The notes beneath the pieces were generated by a model. The model was not told where the DNA came from and made no database searches. It saw nothing but the letters and a program-made list of their open reading frames with translations. Source: Voacanga thouarsii (taxonomy: Eukaryota > Streptophyta > Magnoliopsida > Gentianales > Apocynaceae). From it: a DNA stretch of 64,000 bases. A program made the translations under genes and the position numbers. Numbering within the stretch: the first letter of the stretch is position 1; each line of letters opens with the position of its first letter. Location: assembly GCA_026120185.1 (NCBI GenBank), contig JANUWF010003378.1:1349222-1413221 (forward strand), read 5' to 3'. Shown piece after piece: positions 25,401 through 37,080 of the stretch.

Positions 25401-26401
25401 TCGTGAAGGGCTAACATTTGTTCCTTGACGGAAACACTGTATCCAAGCTTATTTTCTGATAGCTCCAATAAATTTTCACGGAGGGAATCAAGAACGCCCA
25501 GAATAAATTCAGCCTCCATGGTTGTGCAAGAGGCTGAATTTGAAGCTTTTATGGTGCTCATGTAAATGTTTCTCACCTCTGGCTGTGCAGGCCTAATCCT
25601 CTGGTTCTGGGAAAGAAGCTCAAGTTTCATCCAGCTGATCATTTGATCATCCATTAATTCGTTGATGCAACACAAACAAAGGAGACATGCTATGTTATCG
25701 GCCACAAATTCAGCAAGAATTATGAGATCCTTCAATTTCACAATATTGCATCTGCTTGCTGCAAAACCAAGGAGATTCCTCATAAATCTTAGACCTTGTT
25801 GAACAGATTCCAGTTCTTCCCTTATAGGAACAACAGAATCGGTTTTGCACCGGAGCAGATCCAGTATATTTTCTAGGCAGGAATTGAGGTGTGTCATGAC
25901 AGATTCATTGGTCATTTCAGGTACAGATCTTGAGGAATATTTGGAAAGTATGGTGTACATTTCTTGGATATCTGGCCCCAAAAGCTCAATCCTTTTTAGC
26001 ATACTAGAAAAGAGACCATGCATGGCCATCCGATACATTGGAACAGCACAAACCCGGACAAGGTCCATACACTGGTGCATGAGCACAGGTTGAACATCAC
26101 TAGTCAGCAGAAGTTTCAAATGTTCATCTTCAATTTGCCACTCTGCTGTTTCACTCAAAATGTCTCTGCGGAAGCTTGTGAATGCAGATTGAACGCGAAC
26201 CAGGAGAAGTTTCAAATTTTCATCTTCAACGTGCCACTTTCCTGTTTCACACAAAATGGCTCTGAGAAAGGCCAGTTTCAGTCGAAGAGCTTGGACTTCA
26301 ACTTTCAATGGAGCTATCAGATTGCCACAAGTCTCAAAAATATAAAGCAATTTCAGAAGCGGCTCCGAGCAGTTGGAAGCATAGGTGGAAGCGGAAGCCA
26401 T
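22454..26401 (-). CDS. NLR immune receptor, late-blight R1-like (NLR1)
   Basis: An intracellular receptor that senses pathogen effectors and triggers defence. It is an uninterrupted frame of 1315 residues; I take ATG at 26401 as the start because the frame further upstream has only a TTG. Residues 1 to ~560 form the long R1-type N-terminal region, with a 32-residue tandem duplication (…W-x-x-ED-E-x-LKLLL…, near residues 47-65 and 79-97). The NB-ARC domain follows: P-loop GMPGIGKTT 596-604, kinase-2 LIFLDDIWD 670-678, RNBS-B GSRIMITSR, GLPL 759-762, CFLYFGGFPED, and an MHD-equivalent reading IHD with H892-D893. About 390 residues of irregular LRRs end at TGA 22454. All nucleotide-binding motifs are intact, so it may work. 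A partial 3' copy lies just downstream. By analogy with other NLRs it may be under small-RNA control, but nothing here shows that directly. Confidence 0.93.
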   Translation of the reverse strand: MASASTYASNCSEPLLKLLYIFETCGNLIAPLKVEVQALRLKLAFLRAILCETGKWHVEDENLKLLLVRVQSAFTSFRRDILSETAEWQIEDEHLKLLLTSDVQPVLMHQCMDLVRVCAVPMYRMAMHGLFSSMLKRIELLGPDIQEMYTILSKYSSRSVPEMTNESVMTHLNSCLENILDLLRCKTDSVVPIREELESVQQGLRFMRNLLGFAASRCNIVKLKDLIILAEFVADNIACLLCLCCINELMDDQMISWMKLELLSQNQRIRPAQPEVRNIYMSTIKASNSASCTTMEAEFILGVLDSLRENLLELSENKLGYSVSVKEQMLALHDELRFLECLVVDSPCEEHIDLELKFRDLSKHNNILINEAAFLVFSFYDDKNKDMASEGNPLASDLLAKIKIAKEEARQIYEKFIPKFMLSNFPCTNAQGFIISLLGNLKLLLSSKDDSIAPLKHHIEPILDELLSLREYFSKTQDQPSEQELQDHWTRFKDVAYRTEYIIDSFLAKGGEVWFHKLGLFDVNEEIKTIKMGLSHVRGKMADESTALPKVSSFPSQIPLQTSPKDEFVVFEHESEKIMEQLMQESGKVHILSIVGMPGIGKTTLANSLFQHSSVTYHFHVRARCCVSQAYDRKRLLLEMLEQVTSTTLHYTDEDLDHKLSQSLRGRRYLIFLDDIWDFELLQSMRLSFPDDGNGSRIMITSRLDDIASKSGAESVTYHLSPLPDYKSWEMLQFKLFGNESCPKELEQVGKLIAMSCSGLPLTIDLIAGILRQIDVKQDSWSWLAEILLKIIVEDPQKRCWEVLEISYNHLPHHLRPCFLYFGGFPEDMRIPARRLKLIWIAEGFVQVPENENDKRSLEDIATTYLDQLISRSLIMVFVRGSLGTVKESHIHDLLHGFAIRKAIEERFLLPINFYSNFSTLSSIDHPWFEQHRLCIYPDYRERFFFSNPSGPYVRSLVFPLSPHIALPTDKRVFDWPINLSNFRILRVFDLPDIQVKNLSPSLLQLIHIRFLALKSCEPGIFSAILHRLQNLETLIITNGISSTEGRILSLKDIENMARLKFLRHFSVSCFCFPRISRRVFERREPVQLHNLQYLSSPLLFCGDDQHEMFMRLMPNLRKLKCHSPKLRHLKSSWKLDFVKNLESLTYSGASAQDHAPSIFSFPPYLKKLTLSFLYLPWTHISVLGRLEHLEVLKFRFLKSSTDTWDMVNLNQQFPKLKCLQLSLLDIKEWNAEVEDFPLLERLQVLACEGLEKLPSCLEDIPTLQEIVLVRCRSSLAISAMEIKEVQVEQGNEQIVVEVSGVIDEGIVLSKIIAP

Positions 26402-26800
26402 GGCTGACAAGTGTCTCTCTCTTTTTTCCTCTCTGATTTCTGCCAAAAAGATGCGATTTTCAGAATATTATCTACAAAAAACAGATTTGTAAACTTGTTT
26501 AAATGCTCAAAAGTTTCAAGAAATTTATCACTAAAAGCAGATTGGTCGGTAAAGGGTTGTCGTAAGAGCGGTTAGTACTTGCGCGGCAATGATGTGTTGG
26601 AGAAAGTCGTAACGGGTGGGATGCTGCTGGGGACCTCTCCACTGTCCATTCTGCAACGCCCAGTTCTCCATAAATTAGAAAGACAAAAGGCAAACCCTTT
26701 ATTTTGTTCACACATATCTAAGCTTTAACAATAACTTTCTCATGTCAGTATGTAAGGTTTGAACCATTTTACTACTTTTTATTAGGCACGAATTTGATAT
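26402..26800 (-). promoter_or_regulatory. NLR1 leader and proximal upstream region
   Basis: The 50 bases before the start codon are purine-rich on the coding strand (gagaggaaaaaagagagaga), typical of a plant 5' leader. A TTG-initiated extension of 15 codons is open but lacks an ATG. Part of the leader (26690-26705) is duplicated at 8943. I cannot place a TATA box with confidence. Confidence 0.4.
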
Positions 26801-27070
26801 AAACGTTAAAATTGTGTTATGATGTAATAAAATATTAAAAAAATATGTGAGTTAGTAACTATTTTATATCAAATTTTAAAAAAGTTTTTCTACTGATACA
26901 TAATATATTTTTTAAAAAATTAGGAGTGCCAATTATTTTGAAGTATTTTAAAATAAAAATTAAATTAAATTTTGAGAAACAAGAACCTTTTAAATCTGAT
27001 ATATTAAGAATTGAATACCCATATTCTTCTAAATTGGGTGCCAAATTATATATGTCATTCAAATCATTTG

Positions 27071-28530
27071 AACAATTTGCAACATGTTTTAAATGACCTA
27101 GAATTTTTTGTGAAATAATTTGACACTAGAGTTGAATTTTATTGTGTTAATGTGAAATGATCTCACATTAAAATATAAAATATACAAATAGTTTGTAAAC
27201 AATGGCCTTTTAAAAACTGTAAAATTATTTCGCATCCTATTGATCAATAAAATGAGAATGTGATTGGATATCAAGCACCACCCCCGCTCCCCCCAAAATT
27301 TTAAAATTTTTTACATTTATCTTAAAAAATTTTAAAAAAATTTTATTTTGTCTCCCTAAATTTTTTGTTAAAAAATATAGCATTATTCCCTTTGTATAAA
27401 CTTGCCTCCCAACACAAAGTTTCTAGTTATGTCTATTATCTCCACTTCCATCTCGTATTGTCTAGGCTCCTCAAGTTCCTTTTTGCATTGGATTGGGAAT
27501 ACCTTAATAGCACTAAATTTAGGAATGTCAATCGAGTTATGTGAGCTGAGTTTGGTCAAGTCCGAGCTCAACTAGTAGATAGCTCACATACATCATGCAC
27601 GAGCTCTGCTTACATAAATTATGAGTTCAGGCTAAGTTTGGGCTCTACTTGATTTTTTTTAAACCTAAAGAAGTTATATCATTATTTCATTATAAATAAC
27701 CTAGAACTAAAAAAAATTATAAATATATTCTTCAATCAACCCCAACAAAATAACAAAAGATATATAGTTAACAAATAAAATTACTTGTTCTAGAAAGTTA
27801 ACAAAATATCGAAATGTTTATTACGTAATGTGCAACAAAATGCACAAGTAACATAATAACAAAATTCAGAAATTAGAATTTTAGGTAGAGAGTGAAAGGT
27901 TTATATATATTTTTAGAAAGAAACTTAGGTTTATATAATATAAAATTAATATAACAAATATATTTTTATATAAAATATGAGCGGGCCAAACTTAGACGGG
28001 TTGAGTTTAGTCAAGCTCGAGCTCAGCCCAAACTTATTTCCGACTAAAAAAATTTAAGTCCAAACTCAACTCAGTTCGAACTCACTTAAAGATCTTCCTG
28101 AATAATTTTAGGAAAAACGAGTTGAATTCGAGATGACCCGAGCCCGTTGACAGTCTTAACTAAATTTGATTAGTGTAAAATGTGAAAAGAAAAGGAGAAA
28201 GGAGATTAATGGAGTATTTTTTTTATTACTTGATTACGATAGAAAGTCAAAGCGGAAGTAAATTTAGAGTAGCACTGTCCCTCTAGCAATTTTTTTTTTT
28301 TTTTATGCCTCGTCCAAAATTGAAGCGTCTGTTTGAGAGAAAATAAGTTGAATATATTAATGATAAAATTAGCTTCATTTTTAACTTAAAAGATTAAATT
28401 AAGAGAGGGAATAGATAATTAAAAGGTATAATAACTTAATAATTTTTCTTTCTTCTTCCCTCTTCATTCCTTATCTCTTCTTCCCTTAACACTAATAGAA
28501 ATAAGTTAAAAAGAAATATTTCTACCGTGT
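27071..28530. other. AT-rich, no gene recognised; no match to copy A
   Basis: Roughly 1.4 kb present in copy B without an obvious counterpart in copy A. It has several 'gagctcaa/ttgagctc' words (27545-27610, 28000-28090), which suggests an old inserted element, but I could not define its ends. Confidence 0.4.
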
Positions 28531-29293
28531 GAAATATTCTTCTCTTTTTTTTTCTTTTCCTCTTTCCTTTTGCAACATTTCTACTTGGCAAATTACGCAA
28601 AGGAAAATACTTAAGTCAGGGCAAACACATTGGTTCAAGTTATTTCTTCCTTTTTGGTTAATTTCACGTACTCTTCACTTGTTAGGTAAGTGAAAAACCT
28701 CTAAAGTTTCTCATATTCTTAGTTTAGAAGGGTAGCAGAGGTATAATCTTAGGCCCAAAAAGGAGGAAGACTTCATAAAAATGAGTGAAATGAGTGATTT
28801 TGGTGATTAATTTGTCTGTCGGAAAAGCTAAAAAAGAAAAGCAAGGTCGGTATATTATTCATCTTCGACAAAAGCCAACCAGAAATTAGTGGGAATGCGG
28901 CATATTATTCATCAATAATATTTCCTCATCCCTAGGTTTGGTTAATCATTCTCGGCAAAAAAAGTGCATCCAATGGAAGAAAATTCAAAGTTCTCATATC
29001 ATACGTTATGTCATACCGAGCCAAATCAAAATTTTGAAGGATGCACATTCATGCTCCTAAAGAATTCCACAATATTACTGCATAAAAAATAAAGAAAAGA
29101 GGAAATTAATGTCAAAGAATAAAAATATCTTACTTAATTTAACAAAAGATACGTGAGTTTCATTTTTATTAAATTTTCACAAATTAATATAATATTATAA
29201 TTTAATTTATTCGTAATGGCTGTTGTTAAGATATTTATTGTAGAGATCTTGGACGCTATGCTCATGCATTTCGCGTGATGATTTTTTTAAAAT

Positions 29294-32200
29294 AACAACA
29301 AACAACAAACTAAGCCTTAATCCCAAATAACTTGGGGTCGACTACATAAATTAACGTCCGGTAACGTATGGTCATCCACATAAATCCTCTCTCGCCACTA
29401 CATTCTATCGAACGTCATACTTTCATCCAAATCTAACAAAGATATATCTCTCCTAATCACCTCTATCCATGTCGTTTTAGGCCTGCCTCTACCTCTGTCT
29501 AACCTATCATGCCTCCTTCTCTCAATCGTCCTAACAGGAGCATCCATCGGTCTTCTCTGAATATGACCGAACCAACGCAAGCCACTTTCTCTCATCTTTT
29601 CCTCAATAGATGTCATGCCCACCTTTTTCCTAATGGTCGCATTTCTGACTCTATCATTTTTAGTATATCCACACATCCACCGTAACATACGCATCTCAAC
29701 TACTTTCATTTTTTGAATATGACACATTTTAACTACTCAACATTCCATGCCATATAACAAAGCAAGTCTTACGGCTGTCCTGTAGAACTTTCCCTTTAGA
29801 TTCAATGGTACATTTCGATCATATAGAATACCAGTCGCACTCCTCCATTTCAACTAACCCGCCTTAACTCGGTGTGCGACGTCGCCATCGAGCTCTCCAT
29901 CTTTCTGAATAATAGATCCTAGATATCGGAAGTAATCAACTATTAGAATATCTCTACCTTCCAAAGTTACACTCTGGGCTATATTTCTGCCACCACTGAA
30001 CTTGCATTTCATATACTGTATTTTACTCCTATTAATTCTAAAGCCCTTGGATTTTAATGTCTGTCACCACAACTCCAATTTAGCATTTATACTGATTCTA
30101 GTCTCATCACTCAACACAATATCATCCGCAAACAACATACACCATGGCACAGCCTCCTGTATAGTGCAGGTCAACTCATCCATAACGGCCGCAAAGAGAA
30201 AAGGGCTAAGCGCGGATCCTTAATGCAGCTCGATAGTAATAGAGAACTCTACAGTCACTCTGGCGCAAGTCCTTACACTTGTATATGTTCCCTCATACAT
30301 ATCTTTAATGAGAGTAATATACTTTAGCGATACGCCTTTCTTGGCTAGCACCCACCAAACTACTTCTCTAGGCACCTTGTCATAGGCTTTCTCCAGATCA
30401 ATAAATACCATATGTAAATCTTTCTTTCTTTCCATATAATATTCAATCATTTGCCGTAATAAATGAATTTCCTCGGTAGTGGAATGCCCAGGCATAAAAT
30501 CAAAATGATTATCTGAAATTGTATAATGCCCCGTAACCTCTGTTCAATCACTCTCTCTCAAAACTTCATAGTATTACTCATGAGTTTAATCCCGCAGTAA
30601 TTTGCACAATCTTGAATATCCCCTTTATTCTTATACAGAGGAATCAGAGTACTCTTCCTCCACTCTCTAGGCAGCTTTTAACTTTATATATCTTGTTGAA
30701 CAGACTTGTCAGCCACGTAATACCTATCTCGCCTAAATACTTCTAAACCTCGATCGATATAATATCCGGTCCTACTGTTTTTTTTTATCTCATCCTTTTA
30801 AGGACATCTCGGACTTCATGCTTCTAAATACGACAAATACATATATGGTTAACCTCTTCGTTCTATACTGGAACTTGGACTTGACTCCCATTAAATAACT
30901 TATCAAAATACAACCTCCATCTTTCCTTTTTTTTTCTTCATCCTTAACCAAAACTCTGTGGTTATCGTCCTTTACACATTTCACCACACCGATAGTTCTC
31001 GTCTTCTTCTCCCAGTAACGTGTCAGTCCATATATATTCTTCTCCCCATCTTTAGTATCTAACTTTTCATATAAATCCTTGTAAACTATAGATCTTCCTT
31101 TTGTAACAGCTTCTTTAGCTTTTCTTCGCACAACTTTGTATTTCTCAAAATTTTCATCACTCCTACACTTTCCTAAGTTTCTATAGCACTCTCTTTTACT
31201 CCTTACGGCTTATTTCACTTCGTTGTCCCACCACAACACAACCTTATTTAGAGGTACTTTTTTTTTAGATTCGCCAAGCACTTCCTTAGCTACTGTCCTA
31301 AAACAGTAAGTCATCTTTCTCCACATAATATCTAGATCCGAATCCATATCAGAAGACCAGTCATCCGCCTCAACTACCTTATCGACAAAGGCTATTCTTT
31401 CATCCCCCTGAAGCTTCCACCACTTGATCCTAGGGTCAACTCGAAGATTTCGCTGTTTACTTTTTTTCCTAAAATTAAAATCAAAGACCAACAACCTGTG
31501 TTGCATAACTACACTCTCGCATGGAATAACTTTACAATTACTACGAAACCTACGTCTCATAGTAAAGAAGCCTATCTGACTGGCATTTAACCCACTTCTA
31601 AAGGTCACTAAGTGAGAATCTCTCTTCTTAAACTAGGTGTTTTCTATGGTCAAATCATAGGCCAAGACAAAGTCAAGAATAGCAGTTCCTGCTTCGTTTC
31701 TAACTCCAAAACCTTGATCTCCATGCACACTCTCAAACTCGCTCTGATCAGTACTCACATGTCCATTTAGATCACCACAAATGAAAAGCTTTTCTGCACA
31801 CGGTACACTCTAAATAATCTCATCTAAATCATCCCAAAACTGGTGTCTAATTGAATCATGGAGTCTCACTTGTGGCGTATACGCACTAATAACAGTAGTA
31901 ATCTCACCGTCAATCATGATTTCGATACTCAAAATCCTATCACTCTTCCTCTGTACTTCAACCATATCATCAATAAACTTGCGGTCAATAATAATCTCGA
32001 CTCCATTTCTATTCCTAACTCTACCTGAATACCAAAGCTTATAACCCCACGAAGCTACTACTCTCGCATTCTCACCTACCTATTTAGTTTCCTGAAGATA
32101 CAAAATGCTAATCTTTCTCCTCTGCATTACCTCAACTAGTTCTGTTAATCTACCGGTCAAAGACCATATATTCCATGTAGCTAGACAGATCCAATCACTA

Positions 32201-32515
32201 TAGACTGCCTTTTTTACCCTACACCCTTGCATATTTGACACTATATCTGGGGATCGACACGGCGCGTTGCTTCCAGGCAACGATCTAGCAACTCTTGCAT
32301 ATTTATCACTACACTCGAGTCTAAAAAGTATAGCGCATCGCTAAGAAGGGAACGCCCTCACGAAGTCAATCAATTGGTTCATGTCATGGATGTGATTATA
32401 TTTTACGCTGGCCGTCACAAGCCTTACCGCAACTCTATTTCTCTATCCAGGCTTAAAACCGGCAATGAACACCGCAGACAAAGCTCTAAAGCCCATAGAG
32501 CTCACAGGCGGAGTT
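29294..32515 (-). mobile_element. RTE-type LINE, full length (LINE1)
   Basis: Minus-strand non-LTR retrotransposon of 3.2 kb. Its 3' end (29294 side) is a TTG/TTA trinucleotide tail ('ttgttgtttgttgttat' on the minus strand) instead of poly-A, the hallmark of plant RTE elements. Imperfect 14-base flanks 'gatttttttaaaat' and 'gattttttcaattt' are the likely target duplication. Its 5' end, 'aactccgcctgtgag', matches that of LINE2. It sits in copy B only. Confidence 0.9.
29398..32280 (-). pseudogene. LINE1 endonuclease-reverse transcriptase, degenerate
   Basis: In minus-strand order: the start of an AP-type endonuclease (32280-32080, with ATWN and LQETK), middle fragments (31608-31210, 31131-30790), the RT palm region (30495-30220, with FIDLEKAYDKVPREVVWW), the RT catalytic motif reading FADDIVL at about 30108-30130, and the conserved C-terminal block (29727-29398, with RWMCGYT and RLRWFGH-like LRWFGHIQRR). 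Stops and frame changes separate these parts, so no full protein can be made. Confidence 0.88.
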
Positions 32516-33041
32516 GATTTTTTCAATTTGTAAAATTGTTTCTTATATTAATTCTAACTTTTTAGATCAATAATATTTTCTTTTCTTCTATATATTGTGG
32601 TTTTTTTTTCCTTTTTTTTTTTTTTGGCAGTGGGCATGGGAGAATAGAAGTAGGATCTACCTTGGATTTTAGTACTTAGGTATAGCATTTAATCTCCTCG
32701 AAATATGGAAAATAGTGCACAACTTTTGTTATTTGCTAAAGAAGTTTTCGGATACATATTAGGATGTCTTTCTATTGCGATACCAGGCCCTTGAATTTGC
32801 TAAACTGGCAATTGATTAAGCTGAATGATCCTCCTGTATTATGTTTGCTTAGCTTGGTGGAAAGAAGTTGTAACAAAATTGGTGACTCTAGCTCAATCAT
32901 TCTAATTTTCTCAAAGGCTGGCACTAGTTACTTTCTTTTTTACCTTGCATAGAAAACTACTTTTACCTTTCCTTAGTCATTGTATTTTTCTCAAAAGTTG
33001 ACACTTGTTTAATTGAACTTGGATTACTTGAGTAGTGGCTT
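32516..33041. other. Copy-B sequence between the LINEs
   Basis: Collinear with 10830-11230 of copy A. No gene recognised. Confidence 0.6.
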
Positions 33042-33055
33042 TTGGTTTTGAAGTA

Positions 33056-36000
33056 CAACAACAATAACAAACTAAGTATTAGTCCCAAGAAACTTGGGGT
33101 TGGCTACATGAACTAATACTAGGCTACGTGTGGTCATTCACATGAATCTTCTCTCTCCACTTTCTTCTATCGACTATTATACTTTCATCCAAATCTAACA
33201 AAGACATATCTCTCCTAATCACATCTATCCATATCGTTTTAGGCCTGCCTTTACCTCTATTTAACATATCATATCTCCTTTCCTCAATCTTCTTAACAGG
33301 TGCATCCATCGGTCTTCTCTGTACATATCTAAACCAACGTAAGCGGCTTTCTTTCATCTTTTTCTCAATAGATGCCACCCCACCTTTTTTCTAATGGTCT
33401 CATTTCTGACTCTATCATTTCTAGTATATCCACACATCCATCGTAACATACGCATCTCAGCTACTTTCATTTTGTAAATATGACACATTTTAACTACCTA
33501 ATATTTCGTGTCATATAACAAGGCAGGTCTTACGACTGTTCTATAGAACTTTCTCTTTAAATTCAATGATATATTATGATCATATAGAATGCCAGTTGCA
33601 CTCTCCCATTTTAACTGACCCGCTGTAACTCGATGCACAACGTTGCCATCGAACTCTCCATATTTCTGAATAATATATCCTAGATATCGGAAATAATCAC
33701 CAACTGGTATATCTCTACCATCCAAAGTTACACTCTGAGTTATATTTTTACTACTACTAAACTTGCATTTCATATACTCCGTTTTACTCCTACTAATCCT
33801 AAAGCCCTTAGATTCCAATGTCTATCATCACAACTCCAATTTAGCATTTACACCGACTCTCGTCTCATCAATCAACACAATATCATCAACAAACAACATA
33901 CACTATGGCACAATTTCTTAGATAGTGCAAGTCAACTCGTCCATAACAGCCGCAAAGAGGAAAAGGCTAAGTGCTGATCCTTAATGCACCCCAATAGTAA
34001 TAGGAAACTCTGCAATCACTCCGACACAACTCATTATACTTGTACATGCTCCCTTATACATATCTTTAATGAGAATAATATACTTTAGCAATATACTTTT
34101 CTTGGCCAGCACCCACCAAACTATTTCTCTAGGCACCTTGTCATATGATTTTTCTAAATTAATAAATGCCATATGTAAATTTTTCTTTCTTTCTTTATAA
34201 TATTCAATCATCTTCCGTAATAAATGCATTTCCTTCGTCGTAGAACGCCCAAACATAAAACCAAATTGATTATCTGAAATCTGTATAATGTCCCTTAACC
34301 TCTATTCAATCACTCTCTCCCAAAATTTTATAATATAATTCATGAGTTTAATCCCACAGTAATTGGCACAATCTTGAACATCCACTTTATTCTTATACAG
34401 TGGAATCGGAGTACTCTTCCTCCACTCTATAGACATCTTATTAACTCTATATATTTTGTTGAATAGATTAGTCAACCACGCAATACCTATCTTGTCTAAA
34501 CACTTTCAAACATTGATCGGTATACCATTTGGTCCTACTACCTTTCTTGGTCTTATCCTTTTAAGGGCCTCTCGAACTTTATGCTTCTAAATACGACGAA
34601 TACATGCACGGTTAACCTCTTTGTTCAAAATCGCAAGGCTATCCACACTCGAAACTTGAACTTGATTCTCGTTAAATAACTTATCAAAATAGGACCTCCA
34701 TCTCTCTTTGATTTCTTCATCTTTAACCAAAACTCTATGGTTGTCGGTCTTCACACATTTCAACACACCGATATCTTACATCTTCTTCTTCTTGAAATGT
34801 GCCATCTATATATATTCTTCTCCCTATCTTTAGTATATAACTTTTCATATAAATCCTTGTAAATTGTAGATCTTGCTTTTCTAACAGCTTCTTTAGCTTT
34901 TCTTCTTGCGACCTTATATTTCTCAAATTCTCATCACTCCTACACTTTCTTAAGTTTCTATAGTACTGTCTTTTACTCCTTACGACTTCTTTCACTTCGT
35001 TGTTCCATCACGACACGTCCTTGTTTATTGGTACTTTTCCTTTAGATTCACCAAGCACTTCTTTAGCTACTATCCTAATACATTGAGCCATCTTTCTCTA
35101 CATAGTCTCTGGATCTAAGTCCATATCAGAAGACTAGTTATCCGCTTGAATTACCTTATCGACAAAGGTTATTCTTGCATCCCCTTGTAGCTTCCACCAC
35201 TTGACCTTATGATGATTCCGTTTCTTACTCTTTTTTCTAAAATTAAAATTAAGGACCAATAGCCCATGTTGTGTAACTACACTCTAGCCTGAAATAACTT
35301 TACAATCTGTACAACTACTACGAAACCTACACCTCATAATAAAGAAGTCTATCTAACTGGTATTTAACCTGCTTCTAAAAGTTACTAAGTGAGAATCTCT
35401 CTTCTTAAACCAGGTATTTGCTATAGTCAAATCATAGGTAAAGGTAAAGTTAAGAATAGTAGTTCCTGCTTCATTTATAACTCCGAAATCTTGACCTCCA
35501 TGGACACTCTCAAACTCACTCTGATCAGTACCCACATGTCCGTTTAGATTACCACCAATGAAAAGCTTCTCTGCACTTGGTACACTTTATACACTCTTAT
35601 CTAAATCATCCCAAAACTATTGCTTAACTGAATCATCAAGTCCCATTTGTGGCGCATACGCACTAATAACAGTAGTAATTTCACCCCCAATCATGATCTT
35701 AATGCTCAAAATCCTATCATTCTCCCTCTGTACTTCAACCACATCATCAATAAATTTACGGTCAATAATAATCCCGACTCCATTTCTATTCCTAACTCTC
35801 CTTAAACACTAAAACTTATAACCCTAAGGCGCTACAACTCTCGCCTTCTCACCTATCCATTTAGTTTCCTGAAGACACAAAATGCTAATCTTTCTTCCCC
35901 GTATAACCTCAACTAATTCTGTCAATCTACTGGTCAAAGATCCTATATTCCATGAAGCTAAATGGGTCTATCACTATGGACTATCTTTTTTATCCTACAC

Positions 36001-36281
36001 CCTTACATAGTTGACACTGTATCCGGAAACCGACATGGCGCGTTACTTCCGGGCAACGACCTAGCAACCCTCACATATTTATCACTACACTCAGGTTTAG
36101 AAAGTGCAGCGCATTGCTGAGTAGGGAACACTCACATGAAGTCAATCGATTGGTTCATATCATAGATATGATTATATTTTACGCTAGTCATCGCATGCCT
36201 TACCGCAACTCTCCTCATTTATTTGGGTCTGAGACCAACAATGAACACCGCAAACAAAGCCCACGAAACTCATAGGCGGAG
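33056..36281 (-). mobile_element. RTE-type LINE, full length (LINE2)
   Basis: A second 3.2-kb RTE element on the minus strand, flanked by a perfect 14-base target duplication TTGGTTTTGAAGTA (33042-33055 and 36282-36295). The 3' tail is again TTG/TTA-rich (minus strand '…ttgttattgttgttg'). It resembles LINE1 along its full length and is an independent insertion about 540 bases away. Confidence 0.95.
33124..36060 (-). pseudogene. LINE2 endonuclease-reverse transcriptase, degenerate
   Basis: The same order of blocks as LINE1: endonuclease part (35535-35353 and neighbours), RT palm (34256-33981, with LHMAFINLEKSYDKVPREIVWW), a catalytic motif changed to FVDDIVL (about 33886-33910), then C-terminal blocks (33818-33498 and 33378-33124). 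Several stops and frame changes break it. FADD/YADD is usual for the motif, so FVDD is itself a sign of decay. Confidence 0.87.
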
Positions 36282-37080
36282 TTGGTTTTGAAGTAATGAG
36301 AGTAAAAATATCTAAACTCCCAAGGCATTAAAAACCACCTAGTAGCCATTCTTTCTGACTATTTTCCCATGCACTAGCAGATAAAATGTGACCCTAGAAT
36401 GAATGTAATGTTCTCCGAATTCGATTCGAAGTCTCATTCTGAAGCTTTCCCTTCATGTCACCATCTTAGCTGCTATAACATCACCTGGATTGTCAGCACA
36501 TCTGATAGAAATGCACAACTTGGATTTCATACAAGTACATAGAAACACTATGCATAACTTGGATTTCATACAAGTACACCATGTCCTGCAAAAAGGACAG
36601 CAAATGTCTGGTTGTGTAATGCACTTACTATGACCTATCTTCAGGTGTTAGAAAGCCTCAAGTTTGCTACATGAGGAGTAGAAGTTAACCATTTCACTAT
36701 TAATGCCTTGCTTCATGTAAAAATTGTCCTCCCAATTCTTGATTATATAACTTAAGTAATAACCATGGCAGCCATCTCGGGTGAGTATATAATAACAAAT
36801 GTCATATACCCTCTAGAATCAGTATTGAATTTGTATTGATCATCAGGTAGCATTTTCTATCAGAGTCCAATGCATGTTGTCATTGGTCTATTCATCTTCA
36901 AAAGCCCCTAAAAGACTCCATTAGTGCTTTAAGCTCCTGCAGCCAGCAACATACTTGGGCACTTTTTCAGTAAAGAGGAGTTGTATCAACCAAATAATGA
37001 GGCAATAGCCTATTCAAAGTCGGCTATAGAGGTATGAAATAAGCCTCACAGCAAGTGTTCCAATATTAGCAGAATGTCTG

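Larger units (their letters stand above)
26800..37080. repeat. Segmental duplication, copy B
   Basis: Same-orientation counterpart of 9060-11975. Removing the two LINEs (29294-32515 and 33056-36281) leaves about 3.8 kb collinear with copy A. Within it, 36508-36575 holds a 37-base direct duplication ('cttggatttcatacaagtac' twice) that is single in copy A. The block is followed by the TruA pseudogene, whose intron also has a counterpart in copy A. Confidence 0.88.

Noticed and set aside
22454..26446. NLR1 starting at 26446
   Set aside because: The extra 15 codons begin with TTG. The first ATG, at 26401, fits the family start MASAS-like and follows a typical leader.
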